DNA from: a bacterium
Lineage (GTDB): Bacteria; Planctomycetota; SZUA-567
Direction of reading: 5' to 3'
DNA: 64,000 nucleotides
Assembly: GCA_003245715.1 (NCBI GenBank)
Contig: QKCJ01000060.1
Location: 186,001 to 250,000, forward strand
Shown: positions 54,307 to 63,138 of the stretch, piece by piece
How the letters are laid out: the number at the start of each line of letters is the position of its first letter
Position numbering within the stretch: the stretch's first letter is position 1
The notes under the pieces: generated by a model
What the model saw: the letters and a program-made list of their open reading frames with translations, nothing else
Database searches by the model: none
What the model was told of the DNA's origin: nothing
Translations under genes and position numbers: made by a program

Positions 54307-54981
54307 CTATTTTGCCTGCAGCGCTGATTTAAGCTTCTTCTCAGCATCCTTGACTGCATCTATAATACCGACGGTAGAGTATGTTGCGCCAGTAATTATA
54401 TCAATAGACTCCTTAGCCTTCATCTCTTCGGGAGTCTTGCCCTCAAACTGTTTCTGGAAAGCAGTGCGCCGGTCGGGGCTGTTGTCATCTTTCTGGCCTG
54501 TTACCTTGCCAAGCCAGGTGAATGACGGCTGGGTATTCTTGGCATTCTCGCCAAGCCCCGGAGTCTCTGCACTTTTGATAACCTTCCAGCCCGCGCAGAC
54601 ATAACCGTCCTTGCTGAACGTCTGCCCGTCAGGCATCTTCACACCCTTAAGCTGGGGATTGGCAAAACCAACCAGCAGCTCAATTGGAGAAGACTTGTTG
54701 TAGCCGATACCTGCGCCGGTAATTGCATAGTAGGCAGGCTTGTCGCCGCTGTCTTTGGTGAAGACTTCGTAATACTTGATGGTCGTCCCCCCAGCCTGCG
54801 CTTCTTTTGGATCAATCTTCTCAAAACCGCTGAAGAATACCGACTTCAACGCTTCCTGTTCTTCCTTGGCTTCAGCCTTTTTGATTTCCGGCTTGGTCAC
54901 GCCATAGGTCAGTGCCAGCGCAGCCGAAGCAAGTCCCGCAACAAATGCAAGAATCAAGGTCAATCGTACAAAGAGTTTCAT
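54307..54981 (-). CDS. FMN-binding domain protein, RnfG-like
   Basis: 224 aa. A single N-terminal membrane helix (residues 7-24) and a periplasmic domain ending in ITGATYSTVGIIDAVKDA, where the Thr of the S/T-G-A-T-S/Y-S/T motif carries covalently attached FMN in RnfG and NqrC. PGLGENAKNTQPSF is a second family block. RnfG shuttles electrons in the ferredoxin:NAD complex, but no other rnf gene is here, so this may be an orphan or a stand-alone flavoprotein. It lies between hemC and the hybrid kinase on the same strand. Confidence 0.87.
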   Translation of the reverse strand: MKLFVRLTLILAFVAGLASAALALTYGVTKPEIKKAEAKEEQEALKSVFFSGFEKIDPKEAQAGGTTIKYYEVFTKDSGDKPAYYAITGAGIGYNKSSPIELLVGFANPQLKGVKMPDGQTFSKDGYVCAGWKVIKSAETPGLGENAKNTQPSFTWLGKVTGQKDDNSPDRRTAFQKQFEGKTPEEMKAKESIDIITGATYSTVGIIDAVKDAEKKLKSALQAK

Positions 54982-55029
54982 TGTCTTTCCTTTACTATCA
55001 ATATCATAAATATTTGAATTTTCGTCAAG

Positions 55030-55983
55030 TTATTTTTCGTCCAGCAGCTTGCCGGCAAGCGACCTGCCAAGATCTTCTGCATTTTCCGGAAATCCGCTGA
55101 TAAATGCCAGCTTTTTCTCTGTGCCGCAATCAGAGAAGATCGCTCCCTCAAGATGCAGCATATCACCGGTAATTGCCGTACGGATACCCGCCGCCAGATG
55201 ACAGCCCCCGCCTAAGGCTTTGAGAAAACTCCTCTCCGCCTCGGCCCGGCAGCGTGACTCTTTATCCTCAATCAGTGCGAGTAGTTCTCGTATCTTACCT
55301 GCACTTTTCAGGCAGCGGACTCCCAGCGCTCCCTGTCCGGCAGCCGGAAAGAGATCAAGCGGGATATATTCGTATCTTTCATTCAGGTTGAGCCGGTTGA
55401 AGGCCGCTTCCGCCATCACCAGACCAAACCAGTTATTCTCAACCATTTTCTTCAGCCGCGTCTGGATATTTCCGCGCACCGGCTCAAGCTTATTGGTAAA
55501 CGTTATCAGCTGCGCCCGTCTTCTTGGCGAGCCACAACCGATAGTTAACTCCGGGGAAATGACCTGCGCCAGATCATCAGGTATCTGCGGTTTTTTCTCG
55601 CGGCCATGCGCAGTACCCCAGTTATCATCTTCCGTTTCTTTCATCGGCTGATTGAGGACAATAATATCCCGGTCACTCTCTCGCTCGGGAACAGCCGCCA
55701 GAATCAGCCCGTCTTCATCCCCTACCGGCATATCCTTTAGACTGTGTACCGAAATATCCGCCCGTCCATCAAGCACCGCCGCGTCAATTTCCTTGGTGAA
55801 AATCCCTTTGCCACCGATCTCGGTAAGCGGTTTATCCAGTATTTTATCACCTTCGGTAGTTATACCAACAAGTTCAGTCTCGCAGCCGTGGTGCAGCAGC
55901 ATTGAGCCGACGCATCTGGCCTGCGCAAGAGCAAGCTCCGATTCACGAGTTGCAATTCTTATAAGTATTTTTCCTGACGGCAT
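55030..55983 (-). CDS. hemC: porphobilinogen deaminase (hydroxymethylbilane synthase)
   Basis: 317 aa tetrapyrrole enzyme joining four porphobilinogens. IRIATRESELALAQARCVGS, VHSLKDMPVG (catalytic Asp84), GCGSPRRRAQL, and ALGGGCHLAAG with the Cys261 that carries the dipyrromethane cofactor are intact. An insertion of about 20 residues (KETEDDNWGTAHGREKKP) sits before the Arg-rich block. It supports heme and possibly cobalamin synthesis (see cobK). Confidence 0.96.
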   Translation of the reverse strand: MPSGKILIRIATRESELALAQARCVGSMLLHHGCETELVGITTEGDKILDKPLTEIGGKGIFTKEIDAAVLDGRADISVHSLKDMPVGDEDGLILAAVPERESDRDIIVLNQPMKETEDDNWGTAHGREKKPQIPDDLAQVISPELTIGCGSPRRRAQLITFTNKLEPVRGNIQTRLKKMVENNWFGLVMAEAAFNRLNLNERYEYIPLDLFPAAGQGALGVRCLKSAGKIRELLALIEDKESRCRAEAERSFLKALGGGCHLAAGIRTAITGDMLHLEGAIFSDCGTEKKLAFISGFPENAEDLGRSLAGKLLDEK

Positions 55984-56080
55984 AAGCCTCTCTCTTTTCT
56001 GCGGGAGTAATCCGCTTTAACAGAGTCGCAGAATAAAAAATCGCCTGAACACTTCGGGTCTGCTTCAACCGGTTCGGTTT

Positions 56081-56878
56081 CTAATGCGTTGCTTTATAAA
56101 CAACCTCTTCCTCAAAAGCGTTCACCCCCATACCAGCATCAACGACGATATTCTGCGCGTTGATACCGCTTGAGTCGGGGCTTAGTAAAAACGCTGCAGT
56201 CTTTGCCACTTCCTCAGTACTGAGGTTTTCCTTGCGCAGCGTCAGTTTCTCGGCAAAGAGGTAACTGTCGATATAGCCCGGAATCCCCGCCGAAGCTGAG
56301 GTCTTGAGTAAACCGGCGTTGACCGAGTTAAAGCGCACCCTGGAAAACACCGAAAAACTCTTCGCGAGAAAGACCACGCTTGAATCCAGCGCAGCCTTGA
56401 TAGGCGCCATATAGCCATAATTCTGCGCCGCTGTCCGCGTTGATGAAATCGAGACCGTTATCACAGATGCGTCTTCAGTAAACAGATCCTTGCAGGCGTT
56501 TGACAGAGCGATCAGTGAGAAACATGAAATATTAACCGCCTGCAGAAAATCCTTCTGCAAAGTCTCATGGAAAGGCTTGAGCCCTTCGGAATAATTGGCA
56601 AAGGCAATTGAGTGCGCCATGCCGTGCAGGGCAGGGCAGGTGTTTTTGATTTTGCCCGTAAGCGCGTCGATATCCTCCTGCTTCTCTACATCACAGATAT
56701 GGAGCGCCGAATCAGGAAAAAGCTTGGCTACCGCCTCCCGCATCTTATCGTCCTTGACCGATAGAATCAGGTTCGCACCCTTATCAGCCAACTCACGCGC
56801 AATGTGATAAGCCACGCTTTTGCGGTTGGCGACCCCGACAATCAGATAATTTCTGTCCTTAAGACTGAGACTGTTCAT
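56081..56878 (-). CDS. divergent FabI-like short-chain reductase
   Basis: 265 aa, second FabI relative in the window. [20 protein letters not shown] matches the FabI-type NAD loop, HSIAFAN the second block, and the core [20 protein letters not shown] keeps the catalytic Tyr154 and Lys161, but the upstream FabI Tyr (equivalent to Tyr150 of the copy at 43471-44253) is Ile144. [17 protein letters not shown] is the substrate loop. It may be an enoyl reductase of altered specificity or another SDR. It lies between apgM and hemC. ATG at 56878. Confidence 0.85.
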   Translation of the reverse strand: MNSLSLKDRNYLIVGVANRKSVAYHIARELADKGANLILSVKDDKMREAVAKLFPDSALHICDVEKQEDIDALTGKIKNTCPALHGMAHSIAFANYSEGLKPFHETLQKDFLQAVNISCFSLIALSNACKDLFTEDASVITVSISSTRTAAQNYGYMAPIKAALDSSVVFLAKSFSVFSRVRFNSVNAGLLKTSASAGIPGYIDSYLFAEKLTLRKENLSTEEVAKTAAFLLSPDSSGINAQNIVVDAGMGVNAFEEEVVYKATH

Positions 56879-57015
56879 ATATAAAATCCTGTTACTGTTT
56901 ATCTTTTTCTTATTGCCCGGCAACTCACTCGGCTATAATGGTGAATTGTCCAGTTTGGCGGCAAAAAATCAAATAATAAAAATATCCGGCCGCTCTTCTA
57001 TGTGCGGGCGCGGCA

Positions 57016-58191
57016 TTATTTCAAAAGCAGCGGCAGAAGCCTGTAACCGGCAATCACCTCGCGACCGGCAACGGCTTTCTCCGAGAAACACTCAGCCGAG
57101 TTCTCATCGCCTATCCCCACTCCCCACATCACATACGGAACAGGCTCGCTGCTGTGGGTCTTAAGCTCAAGCGGAGTCGGATGGTCAGGAAGACATAAAA
57201 TCCGCAGATCACCACGCTTCTTCGCTTCCTCTATTATAGGCCCGAGAATCTTCCGGTCAATATTCTCTATCGCTAAAATTTTCTCGCTTTCATCGCCGTT
57301 GTGCCCCGCTTCATCCGGCGCTTCAACGTGGATTATAACCAGGTCATGGTTATCGAGCGCCTTGATCGCGTACTCGCCTTTTCCGCTGTAATTGGTGTCA
57401 TAATAACCGGTTGCGCCCGGAACTTCAATTACCTCAAGCCCGGCTAGCTTGCCGATTCCCTGCAGGAGGTCAACAGCGCTGATAATCGCGCCAGAAATAT
57501 CGAATAGTTCTTTATAGGTTGCAATTTCTGGCATTACTCCGCCGCCCCAGAGCCAGAGCCGGGTGATTGGCTTTTTGCCATTCTGCAAGCGTAATTTATT
57601 ACCTTCCCACTCTTTTAAAAGCTCTTCGCTGCGCTGCATTATCCGGTTGAGGATATCGCTTTTAGGATGGTAATTATTTGAGTTCTGCCCGGTAATATCA
57701 TGCGGCGGGGTGGTCTCGGGGATATTGCCCGCAAGCCCCGCAACCACGCACAGGTGTCTGTAACTGACACCGTGATAGAGCTTTACTCCGTCGATATTCA
57801 GGCGTGAGTCGAGATACTCGATAAGGTTGGTTGTTTCAGCACTTGAAGGATGCCCGCCGGCAAAGTCAACCATCTCTCCATCTTCTGAGAGACAGACTGT
57901 ATTGGCGCGGAAGACCACTTCTCCCGGCTTTAATTTAATGTCACGGTTAGCTGCCTCAAGCGGGGCGCGACCTGTATAGTTTTCAGCCGGATTATAACCA
58001 AAAATCGAAAGATTGGCCACGTCTGACCCCGGAGACATCCCCGCCGGTACGTTCTGTGTCAGTCCGGCAAGGCCGCTCTGGCAGAGCATATCCATATTCG
58101 GGCATTTGGCTACCTCAAGCGGAGTCTTGCCGCCAAGGCTTTCGCGTGGGCGGTCAGCCGCTCCATCTGGTATTAAAATAACGTATTTCAT
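57016..58191 (-). CDS. apgM: ApgM-type phosphoglycerate mutase / proposed homoserine kinase
   Basis: 391 aa alkaline-phosphatase-superfamily protein. MKYVILIPDGAADRP gives the metal ligand Asp9, PAGMSPGSDVANLSIFGYNP the Ser56 nucleophile region, FRANTVCLSEDGEM, and HVEAPDEAGHNGD and CLPDHPTPLELKTHS the other metal ligands. In archaea this family is a phosphoglycerate mutase. In many bacteria members of about 395 aa are annotated as a proposed homoserine kinase. As gpmI is also present, the second role is plausible. No thr genes are nearby. Confidence 0.87.
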   Translation of the reverse strand: MKYVILIPDGAADRPRESLGGKTPLEVAKCPNMDMLCQSGLAGLTQNVPAGMSPGSDVANLSIFGYNPAENYTGRAPLEAANRDIKLKPGEVVFRANTVCLSEDGEMVDFAGGHPSSAETTNLIEYLDSRLNIDGVKLYHGVSYRHLCVVAGLAGNIPETTPPHDITGQNSNNYHPKSDILNRIMQRSEELLKEWEGNKLRLQNGKKPITRLWLWGGGVMPEIATYKELFDISGAIISAVDLLQGIGKLAGLEVIEVPGATGYYDTNYSGKGEYAIKALDNHDLVIIHVEAPDEAGHNGDESEKILAIENIDRKILGPIIEEAKKRGDLRILCLPDHPTPLELKTHSSEPVPYVMWGVGIGDENSAECFSEKAVAGREVIAGYRLLPLLLK

Positions 58192-58612
58192 TTTCAGGCT
58201 CCGGAAAATCGTGTGTACACTCTGCTATGCTTAAGAATTATGTCAACTGATTATTATAAGCATTATCGGATAAAGTAAAGGATAAATTTTTGCCGCTGAA
58301 ATTTTGGATTTTATCAATATTTGTGTCAGAACGTTTTTCACAAAAGTATCAAAGAGGACAATATTTTACAACGTAAAATAAGAAATTGTTAAGTTTTTGT
58401 TGTTTATAGATTAAAAAAGTAAAAGTTTTCTTGTAATTTTTGTTGTTATGCAATAAAATTTTGACTTACATAAAACGTAATACAACCATTTGTTCACAGT
58501 TTTACTATTGCTGATGATTATTATGTTTGTACCATTTCTTTTGGGTGACACTGTTGTGGGGCAGTGCGGGTAAAAATAACGAAAGAAACGGGGCTGAGGA
58601 GGTAATTCAACA
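58192..58612. other. AT-rich intergenic region, no gene seen
   Basis: 421 nt, strongly AT-rich between 58240 and 58520, between the divergent apgM and HD-GYP genes. A minus-strand TTGACA at 58232-58237 (no clear -10) and a weak + pair TTGCCG, 16 nt, TATCAA at 58290-58317 are the only promoter-like elements. No reading frame or strong hairpin. Confidence 0.6.
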
Positions 58613-60160
58613 ATGACAATGTTGTTGGTAGAAAAGCTGCCAGAGATGGCCAGCTTGAGCCTGTCTTTATATGATCCGGATTCCGCAGAGCTTCTTCTCT
58701 CCAAGGGTGAGAGGCTTAGCCGTGACATTATTGACGAGCTGTCTAACACCGGTTACAAGCGTGTCTTTGCCTCTGTCGATCAGACTGAGGTTGATAAGCT
58801 CCGTCGTGAAAACAGCTTTGACAGTATGTCACTCATTTCGATCAAAGCCGATACAATTATGGGCAGTGACCTCTATGACGAGAACGGCACCTTTCTTGTT
58901 GCCGGCGGCACCCGCCTGAGCGCGACAATCCTTTCTAGTCTGGCTCGGCGTAAAGTCAATATGGTTATGGTACGCAGGAAACCTGATGAAGAGGTCGTCA
59001 AAAGAGTAAAGTCCATCCGGGATTTCATTAAGAGTAAAAACGAAGCCGTTGCGTTGATTGCTGTGGAGCGGGAAGAGTTTTCTGCTGATGAAACCTATAA
59101 TGATCCTTCGATGATTAATGCCCGTTCAATGCAGAAAATTTCCAAGCAGATGGAAACTTCCGGGATGATGGAGGTCAAGATTGATCCGGCCAAGTCTCTG
59201 AGCAAGGCGGTAAAAAATAACGACCCCCTCACGCCGCGCGGGGAAGAGGTAAAGGTCAAGTTCGTTGATATTTACCAGAGTCTTCTGCGCCGTACCGAGC
59301 AGCTTTTTGAACGCCTCGGTGATTGCGCGACGGTTGAGAGCAGGATTATTCTTGAAATGTGTGACGAGCTGGTCAGCGCGCTGGTTTCTGACCGTGAACT
59401 GCTTCTTTGTTCAATGTTCATTGAGCATGATTCAAAAGACTACCTCGCCAAGCACAGCCTCAACACTTCAATTATTGCCATCAATATTGCAACCGCACAC
59501 GGCTTCTCGCCGAAGATGGTTGTCGAGGTTGGGTACGGTTCTCTTCTGATGGATATCGGCATGCTGCAGATTCCGGCAAATATCCGTTTTAAGAAGGAAA
59601 AACTGACCCTGCTTGAGATCAATGAGCTAAAGCGCCACACGATTTATGGCATGGATAAGCTGCAGTACATCCATCATCTGCCCAAAACAACACCGCTGGT
59701 TGCCTATCAGTCGCACGAACGCCTTGACGGGTCTGGCTATCCGCACGGCAAGCGTACGCACGCGATTCATGATTATTCGAAAATTGTCGCAGTTTCAGAT
59801 ATTTATCATGCAATTATTGCCAGTCGGCCGTATAAGGACAATCCTCAGTTGCCATATAAGGCGATGGAGGAACTCCTGAAAATGGGGTCCCAGGGCAAGA
59901 TTGACCGGCGATTTGTCCGGAGTCTGCTTGCTGCGGTAAGTCTTTTTCCGGTAGCGAGTTGGGTTCGTTTAGATACCGGAGAGGTCGCTAGGGTTTTGCG
60001 TTCCAATGAAAAAGACTTTACAAAACCTTTTATTGTGATATTGTTTAACAACGAAGGCCGTATGCAGCCGCCGCAAAGAATCAACCTCGCTCAGGATGGC
60101 AGCCGTAAAATTGTTGCTGCTGTGAAGATGGAGCAGGAACATCCGATGGTTGGATTCTAA
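58613..60160 (+). CDS. degenerate HD-GYP domain protein 1
   Basis: 515 aa. The C-terminal half (about 270-440) is an HD-GYP fold of the c-di-GMP phosphodiesterase class. The motif GYP is intact (HERLDGSGYP, 375-377), as are His281, His342 and Asp396, but the HD pair reads MD (Met313-Asp314, in LLMDIGML) and the usual HHE reads SHE (Ser367). Two metal ligands are therefore missing, so phosphodiesterase activity is doubtful. The N-terminal 260 aa have SISIKAD/GSDLYDENG-type repeats I do not recognise. GAGGAGGT precedes the ATG. Confidence 0.85.
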   Translation: MTMLLVEKLPEMASLSLSLYDPDSAELLLSKGERLSRDIIDELSNTGYKRVFASVDQTEVDKLRRENSFDSMSLISIKADTIMGSDLYDENGTFLVAGGTRLSATILSSLARRKVNMVMVRRKPDEEVVKRVKSIRDFIKSKNEAVALIAVEREEFSADETYNDPSMINARSMQKISKQMETSGMMEVKIDPAKSLSKAVKNNDPLTPRGEEVKVKFVDIYQSLLRRTEQLFERLGDCATVESRIILEMCDELVSALVSDRELLLCSMFIEHDSKDYLAKHSLNTSIIAINIATAHGFSPKMVVEVGYGSLLMDIGMLQIPANIRFKKEKLTLLEINELKRHTIYGMDKLQYIHHLPKTTPLVAYQSHERLDGSGYPHGKRTHAIHDYSKIVAVSDIYHAIIASRPYKDNPQLPYKAMEELLKMGSQGKIDRRFVRSLLAAVSLFPVASWVRLDTGEVARVLRSNEKDFTKPFIVILFNNEGRMQPPQRINLAQDGSRKIVAAVKMEQEHPMVGF

Positions 60161-60220
60161 AGACTGCAGTTACCGGGGATAACTTGCAGCCATTTTTTTC
60201 TACGCGCAGAGATCTTGTTT

Positions 60221-61768
60221 ATGAAGGTTTTTGATTTAAACGGTGTAACTCCTGATTTTGTAACCAGGGATGCACTTTATGATCCGTTGACGGGGGAACA
60301 GATCCTTAAGTCCGGCGGCGTGCTCACTGCGCGCGTAATTGATGCTTGCATGACCCTTGGCTTTAAGCGGGCGCTTATTGCCGAGAATGATGAAGACCTG
60401 CGCAAGATGCGCCGCTCAATCCGCTTTACCAAAGTCCCCCTGCTTTCGATAAAACCTGACACTTCAATGGGTAGCGACCTTTATGATGAGGAAGGGCGCT
60501 TTCTGGTTGCCAAAGGCACCAAGCTCACTTCGTCAATCCTGAGCAGTCTTGCCAGGCGTCATGTGCAGTCGGTATTTCTGCAGCGCAGCATTGAACCTGA
60601 AAAAATGGATAATGTCGCCAAGCTTCAGGCGATGCTTCGCAGTATCTTTAATGAGTCTGCCCTGCCGGAGTTGCCGAAGGTAAGTTTTTCCTCTGATGAG
60701 GTGCTGACTGATTCCAAAGCCCTGAACCCGCGCTCACTTGACCTGATGTCCCGCCAGATGGAGTTGTCCGGCAAGATGAAGGTTGACTTTGACCCTTCTG
60801 ATGGGTTACGCAAGCAGATGCGCTCGGTTGATGCGATGGTTCCGCGTGATAATCATCACAAGCAGAAGTTTGTTGATGTTTATACCAAACTGCTGCGTTC
60901 AACGGAGAACCTTTTCGGTATGCTTGGCCGGAGGCTTAATGTCAGCAGTTCGATGATTTCGGATATGTGTTCGGAGCTGGTGGCGGCGCTGGTGGCTGAC
61001 CGTGAGCTTCTACTCTGTTCGATGTTTATTCCGCACGAATCTGAAGATTATCTGGCAAAGCACAGCCTTAATACCGCGATTATTTCTGTCAATATCGCCA
61101 CGGCACACGGCTATAACCACAAAATGGTCGTCGAGGTTGGCTATGGTGCGCTGCTGGCTGATCTTGGAATGCTTGATGTTGACATGTCTATCCGCTGTAA
61201 GAAAGAGCCGCTGACTGCGCTTGAAATAAATGAGCTTAAACGCCACACCATTTACGGGATGGACCGCCTGCAGCTGATTAATGACCTGCCAAAGACTACG
61301 GCTCTGGTTGCCTACCAGTCGCATGAGCGCCTCGACGGGACAGGTTACCCGCACCGCAAGCGTACGCACGCGATACATGATTATGCCAAGATTACCGCGG
61401 TTGCCGATGTCTATCATGCGATGATTGACCTGCGGCCTTACCGCGCCGAGACGCTTATCCCGTATAAGGCGATGGAGGAGTTGTTGGCGATGGGGTCGAA
61501 GAACAAACTTGACCGTCGCTTTATCCGCAGTCTGCTTGCGGCGGTAAGTCTTTTTCCGGTGGCGAGCTGGGTTAAGCTTAATACCGGTGAGATCGCCCGG
61601 GTCCTGCAAGCCAAGGAGCAGCAGTTTACCAAGCCTACGGTTATTATCCTTTATGATCCCATCGGCACGCCATGCGATCCTATCCGGGTTGATCTTGAGA
61701 GAACCTTTGACCGTGAGGTGGTTGCCGCGCTCAAGTTTGAAGGTGACGATCTGATGGTCGGATTTTAG
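60221..61768 (+). CDS. degenerate HD-GYP domain protein 2
   Basis: 515 aa from the ATG at 60221, the same length as its neighbour and alignable without gaps through most of the chain (for example RELLLCSMFI, YLAKHSLNT and LLAAVSLFPVASWV are shared). The HD pair here is AD (Ala313-Asp314, in LLADLGML) and the HHE block again reads SHE, so both proteins lost the same His positions, while GYP remains. A tandem duplication is clear. 60 nt separate the genes. A TTG at 60215 is an alternative start. Confidence 0.85.
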   Translation: MKVFDLNGVTPDFVTRDALYDPLTGEQILKSGGVLTARVIDACMTLGFKRALIAENDEDLRKMRRSIRFTKVPLLSIKPDTSMGSDLYDEEGRFLVAKGTKLTSSILSSLARRHVQSVFLQRSIEPEKMDNVAKLQAMLRSIFNESALPELPKVSFSSDEVLTDSKALNPRSLDLMSRQMELSGKMKVDFDPSDGLRKQMRSVDAMVPRDNHHKQKFVDVYTKLLRSTENLFGMLGRRLNVSSSMISDMCSELVAALVADRELLLCSMFIPHESEDYLAKHSLNTAIISVNIATAHGYNHKMVVEVGYGALLADLGMLDVDMSIRCKKEPLTALEINELKRHTIYGMDRLQLINDLPKTTALVAYQSHERLDGTGYPHRKRTHAIHDYAKITAVADVYHAMIDLRPYRAETLIPYKAMEELLAMGSKNKLDRRFIRSLLAAVSLFPVASWVKLNTGEIARVLQAKEQQFTKPTVIILYDPIGTPCDPIRVDLERTFDREVVAALKFEGDDLMVGF

Positions 61769-61861
61769 ACAGGCTTTTACCACCCTTATAATGGCAGATT
61801 TCTGCTTGACAGCCGCGTGTGTCCGGGTTGGACGTTCTTGAAATAAAATACCGCCGAAATT

Positions 61862-63010
61862 CTAGAGCGTGTCGCCAAGCAGAAAGAAGTATTTTCCTGT
61901 CTCCTGTCCGACCTGTCTTTTAATCTCAAGTATCATCAGAGTAGCCGCCACCTCGCCGACGCTGAGGTTGAGCTTGCTTGAGATCTCGTCAATATGCTGC
62001 GGTTCTTTGGTGAGGATATTGAGGATGATTTCTTCCTTATTACGGTTGTCATTTTTTACAGACGGTTTGTTGGTTTTTTCTGCCGGGGCGCTGACAGCCC
62101 TGACCGGCGTTTGGGGAGTATGGTGTTTTATTTCCGGCTTTGGAAGCTCATCAATGATGTCCGATGGCTGGCAGACGAGGGTTGCTCCTTCGCGGATAAG
62201 TTTGTGGCTGCCTGAATTGTTCTCCTGATCGACCCTGCCGGGTAACGCAAAAACTTCCCGCCCCATCTCCATGGCCTGACGCGAGGTTATCAGTGCGCCG
62301 CTACGTTCCGGTGCTTCGATGACCAGTACGCCAAGGGATAGTCCGGCGATAATGCGGTTGCGCCTTGGGAAGGTGTCTTTGCCGGGGCTGGTGTCCATGG
62401 TGAACTCGCTGATTATTGCGCCGCTCAGAGGGATTTCGGTATACAGGTCGCGGTTTTCCGGCGGATAAACATGATTAAGCCCGCAGCCGATAACGCCGAT
62501 TGTACGCCCTCTGGCTGAGAGTGCGCCGCGGTGGGCGAAGGTGTCGATGCCGCGGGCGAGGCCACTGACAACGGTGTAGCCGGAGACCGAAAGTCCTGCG
62601 CCGAAGCGCTCAGCCTGCTCGCAGCCATAACGGCTGGCGGCGCGTGTTCCGACGATGCCGACTGCTGCCGCGTCCTCGGGTTGCAGCTCTCCCTTGACAT
62701 AAAGAATGTAGGGCGGATCATTGCACTCAAGCAGTTGCTGCGGGAAAGAAGGATCATCGTAGGCGATAATTTTAACGCCTGCCTCTTCTGCCATTTCAAG
62801 CTCAAGTCTGGGGTTCGTCTCGGCGGCTTCAAGGACAGCGGCAATCTGCGGCTTTCGCAGCCCTTTTACTTCCAGCAGTTCCTTCTCGCCGGCAGAGAGT
62901 ATTGCCGAGGAATTTCCAAAGTGGCGCAGCAGGCGGTTTACGGTAATACTTCCGACGCCGCTGGTCAGGGCAAAGCGTACGAGGTTTTCTACTTGTTCTA
63001 TACTCTTCAT
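61862..63010 (-). CDS. dprA: DNA-processing protein DprA
   Basis: 382 aa. It binds incoming single-stranded DNA and loads RecA in transformation. An N-terminal helix-hairpin part (ALTSGVGSITVNRLLRHFGN) precedes the Rossmann-like core with GIVGTRAASRYG, VVSGLARGIDTFAHRGAL, IGCGLNHVYPPENRDL and TFPRRNRIIAGLS, a linker, and a C-terminal winged helix (ILTKEPQHIDEISSKLNLSV). ATG 63010 is preferred over the longer open frame. Convergent with the HD-GYP pair. Confidence 0.94.
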   Translation of the reverse strand: MKSIEQVENLVRFALTSGVGSITVNRLLRHFGNSSAILSAGEKELLEVKGLRKPQIAAVLEAAETNPRLELEMAEEAGVKIIAYDDPSFPQQLLECNDPPYILYVKGELQPEDAAAVGIVGTRAASRYGCEQAERFGAGLSVSGYTVVSGLARGIDTFAHRGALSARGRTIGVIGCGLNHVYPPENRDLYTEIPLSGAIISEFTMDTSPGKDTFPRRNRIIAGLSLGVLVIEAPERSGALITSRQAMEMGREVFALPGRVDQENNSGSHKLIREGATLVCQPSDIIDELPKPEIKHHTPQTPVRAVSAPAEKTNKPSVKNDNRNKEEIILNILTKEPQHIDEISSKLNLSVGEVAATLMILEIKRQVGQETGKYFFLLGDTL

Positions 63011-63138
63011 TATCCGGCTCTGATGGTTTAAAATGCTGACACAATATCTGGCATTAATAATTATAATAAACTGTCCTGAGGATAAAAGATAATTATTAAT
63101 TTGCTGCATGATTTTCTTGAGAATTTCGGTCAGAGTTT

